In this document: piece after piece, positions 33,459 through 45,471 of the stretch
Layout of the letters: each line of letters opens with the position of its first letter
Position numbering within the stretch: position 1 is the first letter of the stretch
NCBI GenBank assembly: GCA_021396245.1
Contig: WNYE01000017.1
Location: 1 to 64,000, forward strand
DNA length: 64,000 bases
Direction: 5' to 3'
Source: Sporothrix humicola
Taxonomy: Eukaryota; Ascomycota; Sordariomycetes; Ophiostomatales; Ophiostomataceae
Position numbers and translations under genes: made by a program
Notes under the pieces: model-generated
Databases searched by the model: none
What the model saw: only the letters and a program-made list of their open reading frames with translations
Told to the model about the DNA's origin: nothing

Positions 33459-36080
33459 ATGACGACCGACGTGGAAGTGGCCGCGCGCCCTTCCGGCCCC
33501 TTGACGGACGACGACCTTCATCGGATGATGGAATTCGAGAGGATAGTCAAACTCAGTGAGAGCATCACGGCTGGGAAACATCCAAGAATCAAGCTTCCAG
33601 CACACCTAGCGCATCCTAGCACGAGAACTACGAGCCCGAACCTCCCTGCCCGTCTAGAACGACCACAAGGTCGCAACACACAGAAGAAAGATGCACTAAA
33701 GGACACCGCGAAAGGTTCTGGCTCTGGTTCTGTTGGGGGAAACTCAAATTTGGGAGAGAACTTGGCTGCGTTTGGTCAGAATAGCGGCCTGTCGGTAGAG
33801 GCAGCCGCAACTGAATCTCTTCCGGGCTTGGGCTCTGCACTCGGAATACGTCGTGTATCTCCCAGCAAGGTGGCACCAGAGGAGATCCCTCAACAGCGTG
33901 CAAGAGTAGAGGCGCTACTTCGAGAGCCACCAAAACAGCGGAGCAGTGCAGGGCAGTCGGACGAAAAGCTGGTCGATTTCGTTGTGGATGATGTGTTGCG
34001 GAGGGGACGTGAGCTCGAGAAGACGTTTACTCCTCCCCCGATTGCCATTTCCTCCCAAGACGATAACACTGACTTGGGCGGTGGTGCTTCGACAAAGCAC
34101 AAGACAAAATATGCATCAAGTGCTGCCCCAGACTCGGACGATGGTGAGACGTTCTACTCGTCCAGATTTAGTACGCCCGAATTTGCGCTTACATCTCGCG
34201 TCCCAGCCGAATCCGAAAACGACGAAAACGACGAGCAGGACAACTACGATAACATGTCACTGCAAGATGGTTCTGATTACGAGCCAGAGCTCGACGAGAT
34301 TGCCCCTCCTCAGAACTCGGCATACGAGACATACGCTCCGGCAGCCAATCCTCCGCACTATGGCACGATGCCCGCTGAATCGCAACTAGCACCGGCATAC
34401 CAGGCAGGCCCGCAGATGGACCAGGCAGCCTACGAGGCCGTATTCAGTCAGCTCTTGGGGCTCCAAAATGCGGTTGTAGCGGCTGCAGGACAACATGCTT
34501 CTGGGTCGGCTCGGGTTGCTGCTGGCAATCCTCAACCGGCATCACCTTTTGTTAGGACACACGACTTGTCGCCTGTTGCTCCCCAGCCAGCACATATTTC
34601 TTCGCTGGCTGCTGCAGGTCAACTGCCCTTGGGTGCCGTTGGTCAGCAGTCTGGTTCCCAAGGCACACCTGCTCAGATTGCCTTGCTAAGGAGAGGAGAG
34701 GCATCGCAGTCGAGCCCAGATAGCTCGCCTTACACTGGTGGACGTGCTGCCGACAAAGGCAAGGGGAAGAAGAAGGCTGTTGGTAAGCGCAAGGCGGACG
34801 TGAACCCGCCTTCTCCGCAAATCAAGTCTGAGCCAAGATCACCATCACCTATCCTTGCGCCTCCAGCACAGAGACCAAACAAGCGGCAGAAACACGACGC
34901 GCGGCCGCCGCCACGAGAGGTTGTTTACCGCCGCCACGCAGCCGATGACGAGGACGATGAATACAGCCCGACACTGCAGACCGCTTCTTATGGCCAAAAG
35001 CGTGTGGCAAGAGACCCGCGTGCCCCGATTATTTACGAGCGTGTGGACAGAGGACCTTATGGGCAGCATAGAGCACCGGCAGCCACACGCCGTGCGAGCC
35101 TGCAGCGGTACGAGGAGCAACGAAATCTGGAGGGTGGTTACGAGCCAGCGCCTCCAGCCCATGCTTCGACATATTCCACCAGACCGCCCCCTGATGCTTA
35201 TGAGACCGGCCCTGAGCGGGCGGGTGTGCGGCCAGTTGCCATGGCCCCGCCGCCTAGAACGCGCATCGTTGTCGACGAGTTTGGACGCGAGTATTACGAA
35301 CCGGCACCACCGCCTCCGTCAGGTCCCCGGCCACAACAGCCCATGGTGGAAGCTGTGACTTACGACCCGAACCTGACTTATGAGCGTCCGGCATCTCGTC
35401 TGCACCAAGTCCGGTACGAAGGTGGTGGTGGACGATATGGCTCACAGGCGCCGCCGCCTGTCTATGACGACGAGGAGATTGTGTATAGGAGGACGTCACC
35501 GGTTTATGCGGCCCCTAGGAGGGTTGTCACGCAGCCCGAGTACGTCACACGCGAGTACACAGGCTACCCGCGGCGGGAATTTTCAGTGAGAGCTCCCTCA
35601 CAATACCCGCCGGCTGTCGTTGATCAGGATGGGTATATCGTGAACGAGATGGCTCCGGCTCCGGGCTACCATCCCAGAGCAGCCACAGTCCGCCCGCCTG
35701 ATTCTGCTCGATACGAGGCACCGCCGCAGGGCCGGTTTGTGGAAAGGGTAGGTAGTGTTCGGCCACCTGATGCTGGCGTGCCAGTGTATCAGGGATATGG
35801 CGGAGGTCCAGAGGATGGGCCTCATCCCCCACCTCCAATGTATGGCGCCCCCCGGGGTCCACCGGAGGGTGGCGCCTATATTGAAGGCGGTCACCATGGT
35901 CCCCGTGAAGTAATTAGGGAGTACAGTGTGCGGCCAGAGCCGCATGTCGTTGTGCATAGGGAGTATAGCGCACGGCCCGGGCCGGCACCAGTGTATTATG
36001 CAGAGCAGCCTCCGTACGCAATGGGCGGGCCACCACCTCCTCCAGAGTATGGCTATCCAGATGAGAGGGGCGGTTACTAG
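33459..36080 (+). CDS. Large disordered protein of unknown function, probably nuclear
   Basis: An intronless frame of 873 aa starting MTTDVEVAARPSGPLTDDD. I do not recognise the family. The N-terminal segment (about 8-50, LTDDDLHRMMEFERIVKL) looks helical and is the most protein-like part. Acidic patches rich in Asp/Glu/Asn lie around 225-290. Two basic clusters, KGKGKKKAVGKRKAD (about 432-446) and NKRQKHD (about 473), are candidate nuclear localisation signals and flank an SP-rich stretch (KSEPRSPSP). From about 490 on it is rich in Tyr, Pro, Arg and Gly, with repeats of EYSVRPE, REYSARPG, YEPAPP and SVRPPD-like units. Codon use matches the GC-rich neighbours and no stops occur over 2.6 kb, so it is a real gene. 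A transcription- or RNA-related role is only a guess. Confidence 0.85.
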   Translation: MTTDVEVAARPSGPLTDDDLHRMMEFERIVKLSESITAGKHPRIKLPAHLAHPSTRTTSPNLPARLERPQGRNTQKKDALKDTAKGSGSGSVGGNSNLGENLAAFGQNSGLSVEAAATESLPGLGSALGIRRVSPSKVAPEEIPQQRARVEALLREPPKQRSSAGQSDEKLVDFVVDDVLRRGRELEKTFTPPPIAISSQDDNTDLGGGASTKHKTKYASSAAPDSDDGETFYSSRFSTPEFALTSRVPAESENDENDEQDNYDNMSLQDGSDYEPELDEIAPPQNSAYETYAPAANPPHYGTMPAESQLAPAYQAGPQMDQAAYEAVFSQLLGLQNAVVAAAGQHASGSARVAAGNPQPASPFVRTHDLSPVAPQPAHISSLAAAGQLPLGAVGQQSGSQGTPAQIALLRRGEASQSSPDSSPYTGGRAADKGKGKKKAVGKRKADVNPPSPQIKSEPRSPSPILAPPAQRPNKRQKHDARPPPREVVYRRHAADDEDDEYSPTLQTASYGQKRVARDPRAPIIYERVDRGPYGQHRAPAATRRASLQRYEEQRNLEGGYEPAPPAHASTYSTRPPPDAYETGPERAGVRPVAMAPPPRTRIVVDEFGREYYEPAPPPPSGPRPQQPMVEAVTYDPNLTYERPASRLHQVRYEGGGGRYGSQAPPPVYDDEEIVYRRTSPVYAAPRRVVTQPEYVTREYTGYPRREFSVRAPSQYPPAVVDQDGYIVNEMAPAPGYHPRAATVRPPDSARYEAPPQGRFVERVGSVRPPDAGVPVYQGYGGGPEDGPHPPPPMYGAPRGPPEGGAYIEGGHHGPREVIREYSVRPEPHVVVHREYSARPGPAPVYYAEQPPYAMGGPPPPPEYGYPDERGGY

Positions 36081-39000
36081 TGGCGGGGAGAGGGATAGTC
36101 TTCGACTCCTATTTTGATTTTGTCTGTTTGGTTTTCTTGGTTGGATTTTGTGAGGTTAGCACATTCTTGAAAGTGTGGATGGCAATAGCATTAAACGGAG
36201 TAACTTTAAACTGATATAGCAGCTAGGCGCAAAAGGTTTCACAAAAGCAAACTGATTTCTATGTACAATATTTATTTGATGTATTGATAAACTGCATTCA
36301 ATATTGTGCTTCATGATATGCCACTGCATTGTGAATCACATGTCCTTCATAACAAATTCAGAGTAGAATTGCGAGGGAGAGCTTATATTTCGGCAGTCAG
36401 ACAAGATCGTATCCCTTCAGTGGAATATATTCAGTGGCACGGCGAATTACACTGTATTGCAACTACGTGCGTATATCTAGCTTCGTCCCCATGGAGTAAT
36501 ATGTCAGAAAGCAGATTCATATATACGAGAGGTGCTGGCTGACAATGTTAAAATGAATGGCGAGGTGCAAGCCCGAAAATAAGCACCAAGCACCCTTTGA
36601 TTGACATTTTGATTGCCACCCCCGTATATTTTGTGATTTTCAGCTTATTTTGCTATTTTGTGCCCGGATCTCCTGTGTCAGACACTCTTATCGACTGTTT
36701 GGCAACATCGAACAAGAAAAACTGGGCACGCCCTGTCGATCACCGGGGGTTGTGCATCTAAAGAGGCGTTCAGAATTATTTTTACTTGTGCTTGTAGCAG
36801 CAAAAAGGTCCATGCGTGACAAGAAGTCAAAAGGTTCCAGTCACAGGGACTCTCCTGTCACTTGGGTTCGTTTCTCGTCAAGAATATGTTTTGCGTGAAA
36901 AGAGGCGTCAAAACGTTCAAAAGCACGGTACGCGATCCACAAACGATGGACGAACTGAAGAGCATTTTCGACGACATGTTTCGCATAGAAAGTACGGAGT
37001 ACTGAGTGCTTAACAACTCAACAATCGCAACTGAATCTCTGCATGTGCCCCCGCGTTTCCGGTTGATACACTTTCCGCTCTTGCACGGCGGCGAGATGCA
37101 CGGAAGAGTGGGGGCCACAGCAAGCCCTGGGCTTTTGAGATCTTGAGGTTTCTTGAGGCTTCTTTGAACTAATGGTATTTTCTCAAGCCTTTTTTGTTGC
37201 ACCGTTCTCTCACATCGTCGATCTGGGTTGTACTTGTACCGGTCGACCAAAACGATCTTTTTGTGAGTGTGCGAGCTCATTCGATATATCTCGTCCAGTC
37301 ATATGAAGCCTGGCTGTGAATCTGCGGCAGAAGATAAAGGAGGTGGGCAGTCCATCTGCAAAGATCTGCTTGTCGAGCCGTCTCTGTGCTGTGTGACAGG
37401 ATGAGGGTGGCAAGACGTTGCAACACGCTCTAGTGGCTGATTGTGCTATAAGTAGAATTTTAGATGCTCAAGACTAAACCTGGAGCTTGATAGAGCTCTT
37501 CTGACCTCTGACTTTTGACCTTTGAGCGAGTAGAGATTGGGTATTTGCTTTCTGGAAGCCCATCCCGACTGTATCCGGCTGAAATGTGTGCAGCAAAAAC
37601 CAACATTTTCTTCGCAGGTTGTCGTCTTGATCTGAGGCCGAGCGCGAGAGTGGATGGCTAGGCTCGGGCTCGGAGACATCGAAGAGGCATCCGATGCGTG
37701 GTTGCGTGGTTATTGGAAGCAGTCCATCTGGCAGTTCCTGTTGGTTGTCGATAAAATGGATACGGCACCACCGTGTGCCCCAGTCCTCCGTACGGAATAC
37801 AGGTGCTCCATTTCGTGCCCGCTGACGTGCAGTGTCCTTTTGGAGACAGAAGGAGCTTGTCCAAGTCCACAGTAAGACCTGCCCAGCTGGCTCGGTCTCG
37901 GTCGTCACTGCTCTCCACTCTGTACGGGGAACACTGGGGCACAAGTCCAGTCGGTCGTGCTTGCTTTTGAAGAGGAACATCGGCAAGAGACAGGGCAAGA
38001 CAAAAAGACAAGAGGCCAGAAGTACCTGGCTGGGAAGGGCATGGTGCAAGATCGAAACACCCCTGCTCCTTCCCTCCTCTGGGCCCTTGTTGGTGACCTC
38101 CCTCCTGGCTCCTGCCTTCAGTGTCTGAGTGTGTCTCTTGCGTCTAACCCATTTTTTGCTGGGTGGAGAATCAAGACTGAGGCAGTGCAAAATGGACCAC
38201 ACTCTGTGAGAGATGAGAGACGGAAATCAAGGCATGCAATCTGGCATTGAAATACGTCGTATGGCAGAATGCGTGTTGGATTCGTAATGACACGAAAGCA
38301 TTTTTCTGTCTTGAAGTGTCTGCACTTGTAATGATAGAATGCTAAAACGCGTCCGTTGGTGTTTTGGTGTTGCATATTGACATGGCTCGGAATAGCTGGA
38401 AATAGACCAACGGACTCACTCAATACTGAGTACTAAATAAGCAATTTCCTCTGACAGCAGGCATCAAAAGCGAATGCCTGATGCTTGTCAAGAGCTGCCT
38501 GTCATATGGAATCCTTTCGCTGCTTTTCTGTGCTTCATTCTTTCCTTCCTCGCCTTCCATTTGTTCTTTGGTTCATTCGCTCTTTCCGCGTCCTTCTTCG
38601 TGCCAACGCGACTTCATTGGAAAGTGCATCCGGCACCCTGAATCTGATATTAGAATCAGATATTGGTTGGGAAAGGGTCCTTTGTAATAGTATTCAGCAA
38701 AAATCCGAGATTGGATGTATCGTTCGTTGGGCGATACTCTTGTTGCTATTCATATCCTTATGCTATATCCATGTGGGCAATCCGTCTTATGTTGATTGCA
38801 TCAGGTGTTTGTGTTTCTTGTGCTGCAATCAGGGTCGCACCTGCTGTTTTGTAGCTGTTTCCTTCAGCTGCCCATCCTCACAACCTCCTTCCTTTTGACT
38901 GCCCAACGTCTTGCTATCTGTATTTGTACCTTCCATCTTACGCCATTTCCCTGGCAGGCTATCACTTTGCGTCTGTCACTCTCTGCCCACCACACAAATG

Positions 39001-42000
39001 TTGAAGCCCTGCCGTCTCGACTTGCAGGGTCGGCAGGGAAGTCCCAGACGAGGGATCGCCCTCTCTATGCGATACACATTGCAACTCTCCGTCCCGTGTC
39101 ATTCTGTATTTCACGTCCTATGACTTTCTGTACGGAGTACTCTTTGTGTCTTTTACGCAGCACCAAATGCCCACCGCCCCGCTCGGCCGGGAGATGCCTT
39201 GATTGCCCTAATCCTTTGGCTCTTTCGTCCCTTCTGCCCTTCCCCAACTGGCTACGATGTCATACCGTATTGGGACACGCCCTTTGTAGTGCATTGCCAG
39301 TTCAGCTGTTCTAGTAACGTGACTCGCTTTGACTGACAGATGTGTTGAATTTTACGGGGTAAAGATCGCAGCTCAGCTAGCTTTGAGCTCTGTTCTTTCC
39401 TCTTGTCTATTTTGGGTTTGGGGAAGGGGGAGGCGGCTTGTGTCTGAGTCGTGACCAGCGAGTCGTGACTTCCTGATCCCGTGCTGTCGTTTTGTTCGTG
39501 GGGCAACTCTCGGAGTATTGGCCACGGAAGGAGCACGCAGACACGGTAGAAAACGGTACAAGAGTGGCGCTTTATCCGTCCGAACCAATACGGTCTTCCG
39601 AGAGAGCACAATCTGTCCAGAGTGACCAAGGGGAAAGATCACGTACAGATCCCAGATAGGCAAGCGCGAGCCTGCCCAAGTAAGACGTAAGACACCCAGC
39701 TAGAAGCCTCGGGTGCAAATCACAAGAAACAAGACAAAGTATCTAACAAGCAAGATGCCAACTTTGAACACACACAACAAGAGCACAAACGATGAACAAG
39801 ACCTGGTGGAAATACCTTGGACATCCGCCCGGCGAATGGGCCGTTATCCACTTCATCCCAGACATCCAGTCCAATGGGGCTGCCAAGCCCGCATCCCTGG
39901 CATGCGTGAAGCTCTGACCAGTTTTTGATTGAGAAAGCCCTATATGTACACCGTAGTGTGTGTGTGTGTGGGTGGGAAAAGGAATGCAAAGAAAAATGGC
40001 GAGACTGTGAAAAAAAATAAAGAAAAAAAGATGGAAAGAAAAAAGCACTTGTCTTTAGTTTCGTAAGATCTTTTTGTCGTGGGCGTTCGCTCACCCTAAA
40101 CTCACCTTGAAAAATGCATTTGACACAAAATTTCTCAACTGACCTGCACTAAAAAACGTGTTTTGGCCTTTTACGACATAGCTGCTGGGTCCTTCTAGTG
40201 GCAAAGCTACGCTATGGGGCACTGCGTAAGGCGCCTGGTGCTCCCCCAATGCCGGTGCTGCAACACATCATGGGTGCGCTAAAACAGCTCTGCAGTAGTA
40301 AGAAAAAGACGAAGAAGCCAGACGAGAAGAGATCCGAGAGAGTGCCGCCCGCAAGATGACGAGGATCCAAAGAGGCAAGAGCTGCTGTGGCCCAGACTAG
40401 CTCTTCTTGACCAATAATGATCACGAACCCCCGCTTCTTTTTCCTCGATTGTCCATCGTTCCTTCCTGTCCGACACTTCCGCTGACGAAGCGAATCTTGA
40501 GCTACCGTGATGCCGTAGAATCACGTCCCTTGTTTTTTTCATCAAAAAGGACCGGGCCTGACTGAAATAAAAATTATCTTTTCCGCGGCGGCGATGCAGG
40601 CCGGTGGGCTGGCTGGCTGGCTTGCACGAGACGGCGTGCTGGTCGGCTGCATCTTGCTGCATCTTTGCTGCATGCCTGGCTGCAGCCCCCTGCCTGCTGC
40701 TTGCTCCTTCTGATTTTTGATTTTCTTTGTGCGTGCCTCCTTCCCTCAGGGCCATGCCCCGTATCTTTCTAACCTTTTCTTTGAAGAAGTAAGAAAGAAC
40801 GAACGACCGCTACTTCAATCCGCTGGGCCAGCACCCTTGTCTTGCCCTCTTTTACTCCTATCACGCCGCACTTTCTTGTGGTGTCTGGGTGCTCGCCCTG
40901 TGTCGTTCCTGCCCTTTTGGCCCATCCCCACTCACACACAAGGGAGTATGGACAATCCCAGCCCACTCTCCAAGCCCACCGCTTGCACCTTTTGGCCTCT
41001 CACAGGGCACAGAACAGAACCTCGAAATCTCAACGCCTGTCTGGCCTTTCTTGTTCTCGCTGCCTGCCGTTCTGTCTGTCCACTCCCAGCCCGAGAACCT
41101 GCCTTCGCCTACCGGCCCTTCTCGACCTTTCCCCTCCAAATAGCGCATGAATTCCTTCTCTCACTTCTGTCTTGCTCTTTCTGCTTCTCTGGGTCTCTTG
41201 CCATTTTTGCATTCTTCCATCCATGTTGGCCCTCGTTGGCTCTCTCCCCAAGCTTTGTTGTTCTTTCCATTTTATCGTATGGTATTGGTCAAAATCGCCG
41301 GGCTCTCGGGAAAGAGCAAAATAAAGCGTAGAAGTGACATTATGACATTAGTGACAGCCATCTAAACGTGCCTTCTTTAATTATGTTTGTTGATTTCAGA
41401 CCCTTCCGAGCCTTCTAACGCTTCTAACCTCTTTCCTTGCCCCCCTCTCTCCCGCCTCCCTCTCTCACTCACTAATTGATGTTGAAATCCCCTCTTCTCA
41501 CTGCTACCTGGAAGTCATCCAACTAGTGCCCTGAGTCGTTTTTGGCTAGGCCTTCCTTCCCCTGCAGCAGCGCTCTGCCCGCTCTCCTCACCTCACCTTT
41601 TAACTTCTTTCACTTTCCTCACATTCTCTTCCCATCCTGCATACCATCTTCTGTTTTTTCGTGCACCATCGCTCCTTCTCTTCTCTCTCTGGGGAAGGTG
41701 CCAACGATAACTGTTCATTTTGTCTTTCCTTTTCCTCCCCCCACCTCCATACCTTCCTTTCTCTCCTGTCTTGGACACCAGTGTCTTTTTTTGGCATACC
41801 TCGAGGCATCTGCTTTTGCCTCTCTTTTTACTCTCTCTCCCTTTCTTCTTCTGCCGCCATACTCCTCCTCTCATCTCGACCTCTGTCCTCCCGACACTCC
41901 GCTTGCGGCTTTGGGGTCTTTCTCTCGACCTTTCTATACTCTTTTTGTTGTTGTATTATACCCTCACTCATTTTTTGGCTTCGTTCCTTTCTTGATCCTC

Positions 42001-42366
42001 TTTTGGGCGCTTCTCGAATCTCTTTTCCGACCTTCGTCGTGGGTCGAGTTCGAGTTTTGATCGTTGTGGCCGGAGCCGTGACGGGATTTTTTGGCCTCTT
42101 TTGATTTCGACAACCCTTCGACGCTTTCTTGCTTTCCTTTTCGAGATACCCATCGAGATACCCTCCGAGATACCCATCGAGATACCCTTCACGATACCCG
42201 AAATATCCATCGAATTCCGCTGCGAGATACCCACGTCAACGACACTCCGTTTCCTACTACAGACTACAACAACCCAGTATACAACCGTAACAGTTACACG
42301 CGTTCGTTCGCTCTCTATCACGACACCACCGCCGGCTTCCCCCCCTTCGAATGTGCCACGTTCAAT
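36081..42366. other. 6.3-kb gene-poor block and probable long leader of the KH gene
   Basis: I find no convincing gene. Minus-strand 37474-38202 (242 codons) is open but lacks domains and coding-like composition. The block includes two close copies of a TACGGAGTAC motif (36993-37002 and 39131-39140), a short hairpin ATCTGAT/ATCAGAT near 38643-38662, a GT run at 39957-39970, and strongly C/T-rich sequence from about 41390 to 42060, typical of fungal promoters and 5' leaders. The last 276 nt before 42367 are open in frame with the KH protein. Confidence 0.55.
42142..42201 (+). repeat. 12-bp tandem repeat CGAGATACCCAT/CTC
   Basis: Five consecutive 12-nt units (CGAGATACCCAT, CGAGATACCCTC, CGAGATACCCAT, CGAGATACCCTT and a diverged CACGATACCCGA), with a sixth related copy near 42222. 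In the frame of the KH gene downstream they read Arg-Asp-Thr-His/Leu. Confidence 0.92.
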
Positions 42367-45300
42367 ATGAATAAACTCGCAAACCTCAACATGCGTCACT
42401 GGTCCGAGAGGATAAACCCCAACTTCAGCATGTCAAACAGACCCCCAAACATGCCCGGCCCCGGCATGAATCCGCTACAGAAACTCGGCCACCAGGGTGC
42501 TGCTAATGCCTCTGCCACGTCACTCAACGGCGTCGGCATGGTCATGAACACGCCCATCTTCTACTCGTTCAATGTCCCATTTGCTTCTGATCTTGCCGGC
42601 CCCGACACCGAGGATATCCTGCACGCCACGACCGACGCCGTTCTCCGCTGGACGCACCCCGACAGTGCCCCCGATGACGTCCCGGTTTACGAGTTGCCGG
42701 TTCACGCCAACAACCTCGTGAACCTGGGCAACCTCTGCAACCTGCTTGCTGCGAAGAACGAAATTGAGGCCAACATTATCACTGCTGTACCCAAGAATGC
42801 CAAGACCCAGGTCACGACTGTTTGCCTTGTTGGTGCGCCGGATTCTGTCTACCGTGCTCGCGAGACCATTTTGAACGAGACACCTCTCGCTCTTGTTTGT
42901 GCCGATTTGCCAACATGCTCCCCTTTGATGTTGTCATAGTTCTCTTCTTACTAACCGTGTGCCCCTTTCTTTCAGCGTTGTACGACCGTTGACATCAGTG
43001 GTGAGATGGTCGCGGATCTTACGGAGGGCACCCTCAACAAGACTGTCACGGATACGCTCGACACCATCTCGAACTATTGCGGCGTCGACATTTTCCTCCT
43101 CGGTCCTAAATTGACGCCGATCCCGGATGGCCTCAACGGCGATAATGAGCTCCGTCGCGATCAACGGTGGAGAGTGGCCATCTACGGTGACATCCTGTCG
43201 TCGGAACATGCCAAAACCCGTGTGCTGATTCACATCGATAGAATGGTAGGTCGTTGAAAATTTGTCATAACCCGAACTGACACCAGAAGCTAACACGTGT
43301 GTTCTTTGTAGCTCGGCCGCGTTTATGACATCTTACGCCTGGATACGAACTTTCACCAGCCTCTGTGTGGCCGCAACCGGAAAAACATCAAGGGGATCGA
43401 ATCTTCGACTGGTACTGCCATCTACATGCCTCCCTCATTTTCGACCGTTTTCCGCTATTGCCCCCCGAACGCCCGACCACGTGAGCCGAACGAGATTTTT
43501 ATCACTGGCGAAAGCCAAGAAAGCGTCACGGCCGCAAAGAAGAAGATCCACGACATCCTGACCCGCACTCGCCTTTTCTTGAAGGACATTGTTGTTCCGG
43601 CAGAGAAGATTGATAGCATCTTGCTCAGCCGCATGGATAAGGTCCGCAAGATTACTGAAACGAACGGGGCCAACATCCTCTTCCCTGTACTTGGTTCCAG
43701 ACAAAACACGGTTCGGATCCAGGCTACGGAGAATCTGCATACGGAGCGGACTGCGAGGGAATTGATGGCCTTGGCGGGCCAGTTTTACAGTGGTTTCTGG
43801 GCTGTTGCTCAGCCGGATACTCGCCAGATTCCCAACCCCGCCGAGATTCAGTCGATCTTGGGCGAGGTCTGCGCTAACTCCGACGCCGACGTGTCTTTCC
43901 AGGGCTGGACCTTTAGCATCACCGGCTCCGACGATGCCGTCAAGGATGCCCTGAACGTTCTTTCGATGGTCCAACTTGCCATCCATCTTCCTTACCAGAT
44001 CAAGGTCAAAATCGAACTGGCCAACGAGCACAAGGAATTTGTTAGCGGCAAGAAGAACGGCAAGATCAACAAGATTATGGGCCAAAGCAATGTTCAGATC
44101 TTGTTCGAGAGCTTCGGCGAGTACAACTTCAACATTGATGTTAACGCCCAGTCGTATGAGTCGATGAAGCAGGGCCTGTCTCTCGTCGAGCAAGAGATGC
44201 CGGCATCGATTTCTTTCCACGTCCCGGACCAGTACCACAAGCGCATCATCGGCATTGGTGGCCAGCACATCCAACGCATCATGAAGAAACACTCTGTGTT
44301 TGTCAAGTTCTCGAACGCTATGGACCGAGGCGGCATTGGCAGAGAGGATGATGACATGCGTGTTGACAATGTGATTTGCCGCACGCCGGCGCGGAACGCC
44401 CAGAACCTGGAGCTTGTCAAGTCTGAAATTTTGGAAATGGTTGATCGTGTGGACTCCGAGTTCACGTCCCAGATTGTCAACGTCGACCGTCTGTACCACC
44501 GCCGCCTGATTGTGCGCCTGCCGGACCTGGAGACGCTTGAGAAGAAGTGGAACTGCAAGATCAGCTTCCCTAGCACCGAGCAGGCCAGTGATGAGGTGAC
44601 GGTCACGGGACCGCAGTGGCAGGTCCCTCTATGCGTGGACGAGTTCCTGGGCATGGTCCCCGACAAGCACGAGATGGTGTTTGTGCGGACTCCGGCCCTG
44701 GTCAAGTTTGTGGAGTCTCCCGAATTCGCTCAGGAGCTGGTGCCGAAGCTCAAGGAACACCACGAGGTTGACCTCGCCATTAGCGAGAACAAGGAAGAGA
44801 CGACCGAGGAGGGCGAACGCACGATCACGATGACCTGGACATTTACGCGCAACAATGCTGGTGGTCTCCGCGACGCTGTCGAGTTTTTGTATGGGCAGCT
44901 CGCGACGGCTAATATCGAAGTGACTGTGGTCAAGGGCGCGATTCCGCGACCCAAGTCCGACACGTTCGAAGAGTCTCTGCAGTACTTTGATTCGAAGCTG
45001 CTCCAGCACGCGCCGACGGCCTTGGGCACGGACTCGCCTACCAAGACGGCCTTTGGTGACGAGGTGGCGCGTGAGCGCAGCACGATTTTCGACCGGCTGC
45101 GCAAGCCCGGTAGCATGTCATCGATCTCGTCGTTCTTGGACCGGCGCAAGAACAGCGCACAGTCTTCGCACTCGCTGTTCAAGGGCTCGGCCAACGCGTC
45201 AAAGACGTCTTTGATTAGTATCGAATCGACGCGCAGCTTCAATGCAGACCGCAACCCGTGGAACGACAGTGGCGTCAACCTCCCGGATGACGACTCTTCG

Positions 45301-45471
45301 CCGTGGCCGACGCGCCCTTTCAGCAACGGGATGGATCACCATAACCTGACGATCCCTCAGACCGGAGAGATCACGCCGCGCTACAACCCTCGGCAGTCGG
45401 CGGACAGCGGGCGGCCCTCGACGTCGCACTCGACCAATTCTGGATACCCCGGCCACATCCCGTTCCGGTAA
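42367..45471 (+). CDS. Multi-KH-domain RNA-binding protein
   Basis: Exons 42367-42894, 42976-43245 and 43312-45471 encode 985 aa from the first in-frame ATG (MNKLANLNMRHW). After a disordered N-terminus the protein is a chain of KH-like units: one with GVGMVMNTPIFYSFNVPF at the start, one with PLCGRNRKNIKGIESSTG, one with FVSGKKNGKINKIMG, and the clearest with RIIGIGGQHIQRIMKKHS, where GIGG is the RNA-binding GxxG loop; others are degenerate. The Ser-rich tail (about 840-985) is disordered. The layout resembles fungal KH proteins related to yeast YLL032C and fission yeast Mug60, whose function is poorly known; this assignment is from memory of the family. Intron 1 (81 nt) uses a GTTTGT donor; intron 2 is 66 nt with TAG acceptor. 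Confidence 0.88.

Noticed and set aside
37474..38202. 242-codon minus-strand frame
   Set aside because: No domains and composition unlike neighbouring genes; a competing frame overlaps it.
43435..44499. 354-codon open frame opposite the KH gene
   Set aside because: It is the mirror of a strongly supported coding exon and has no recognisable domain.
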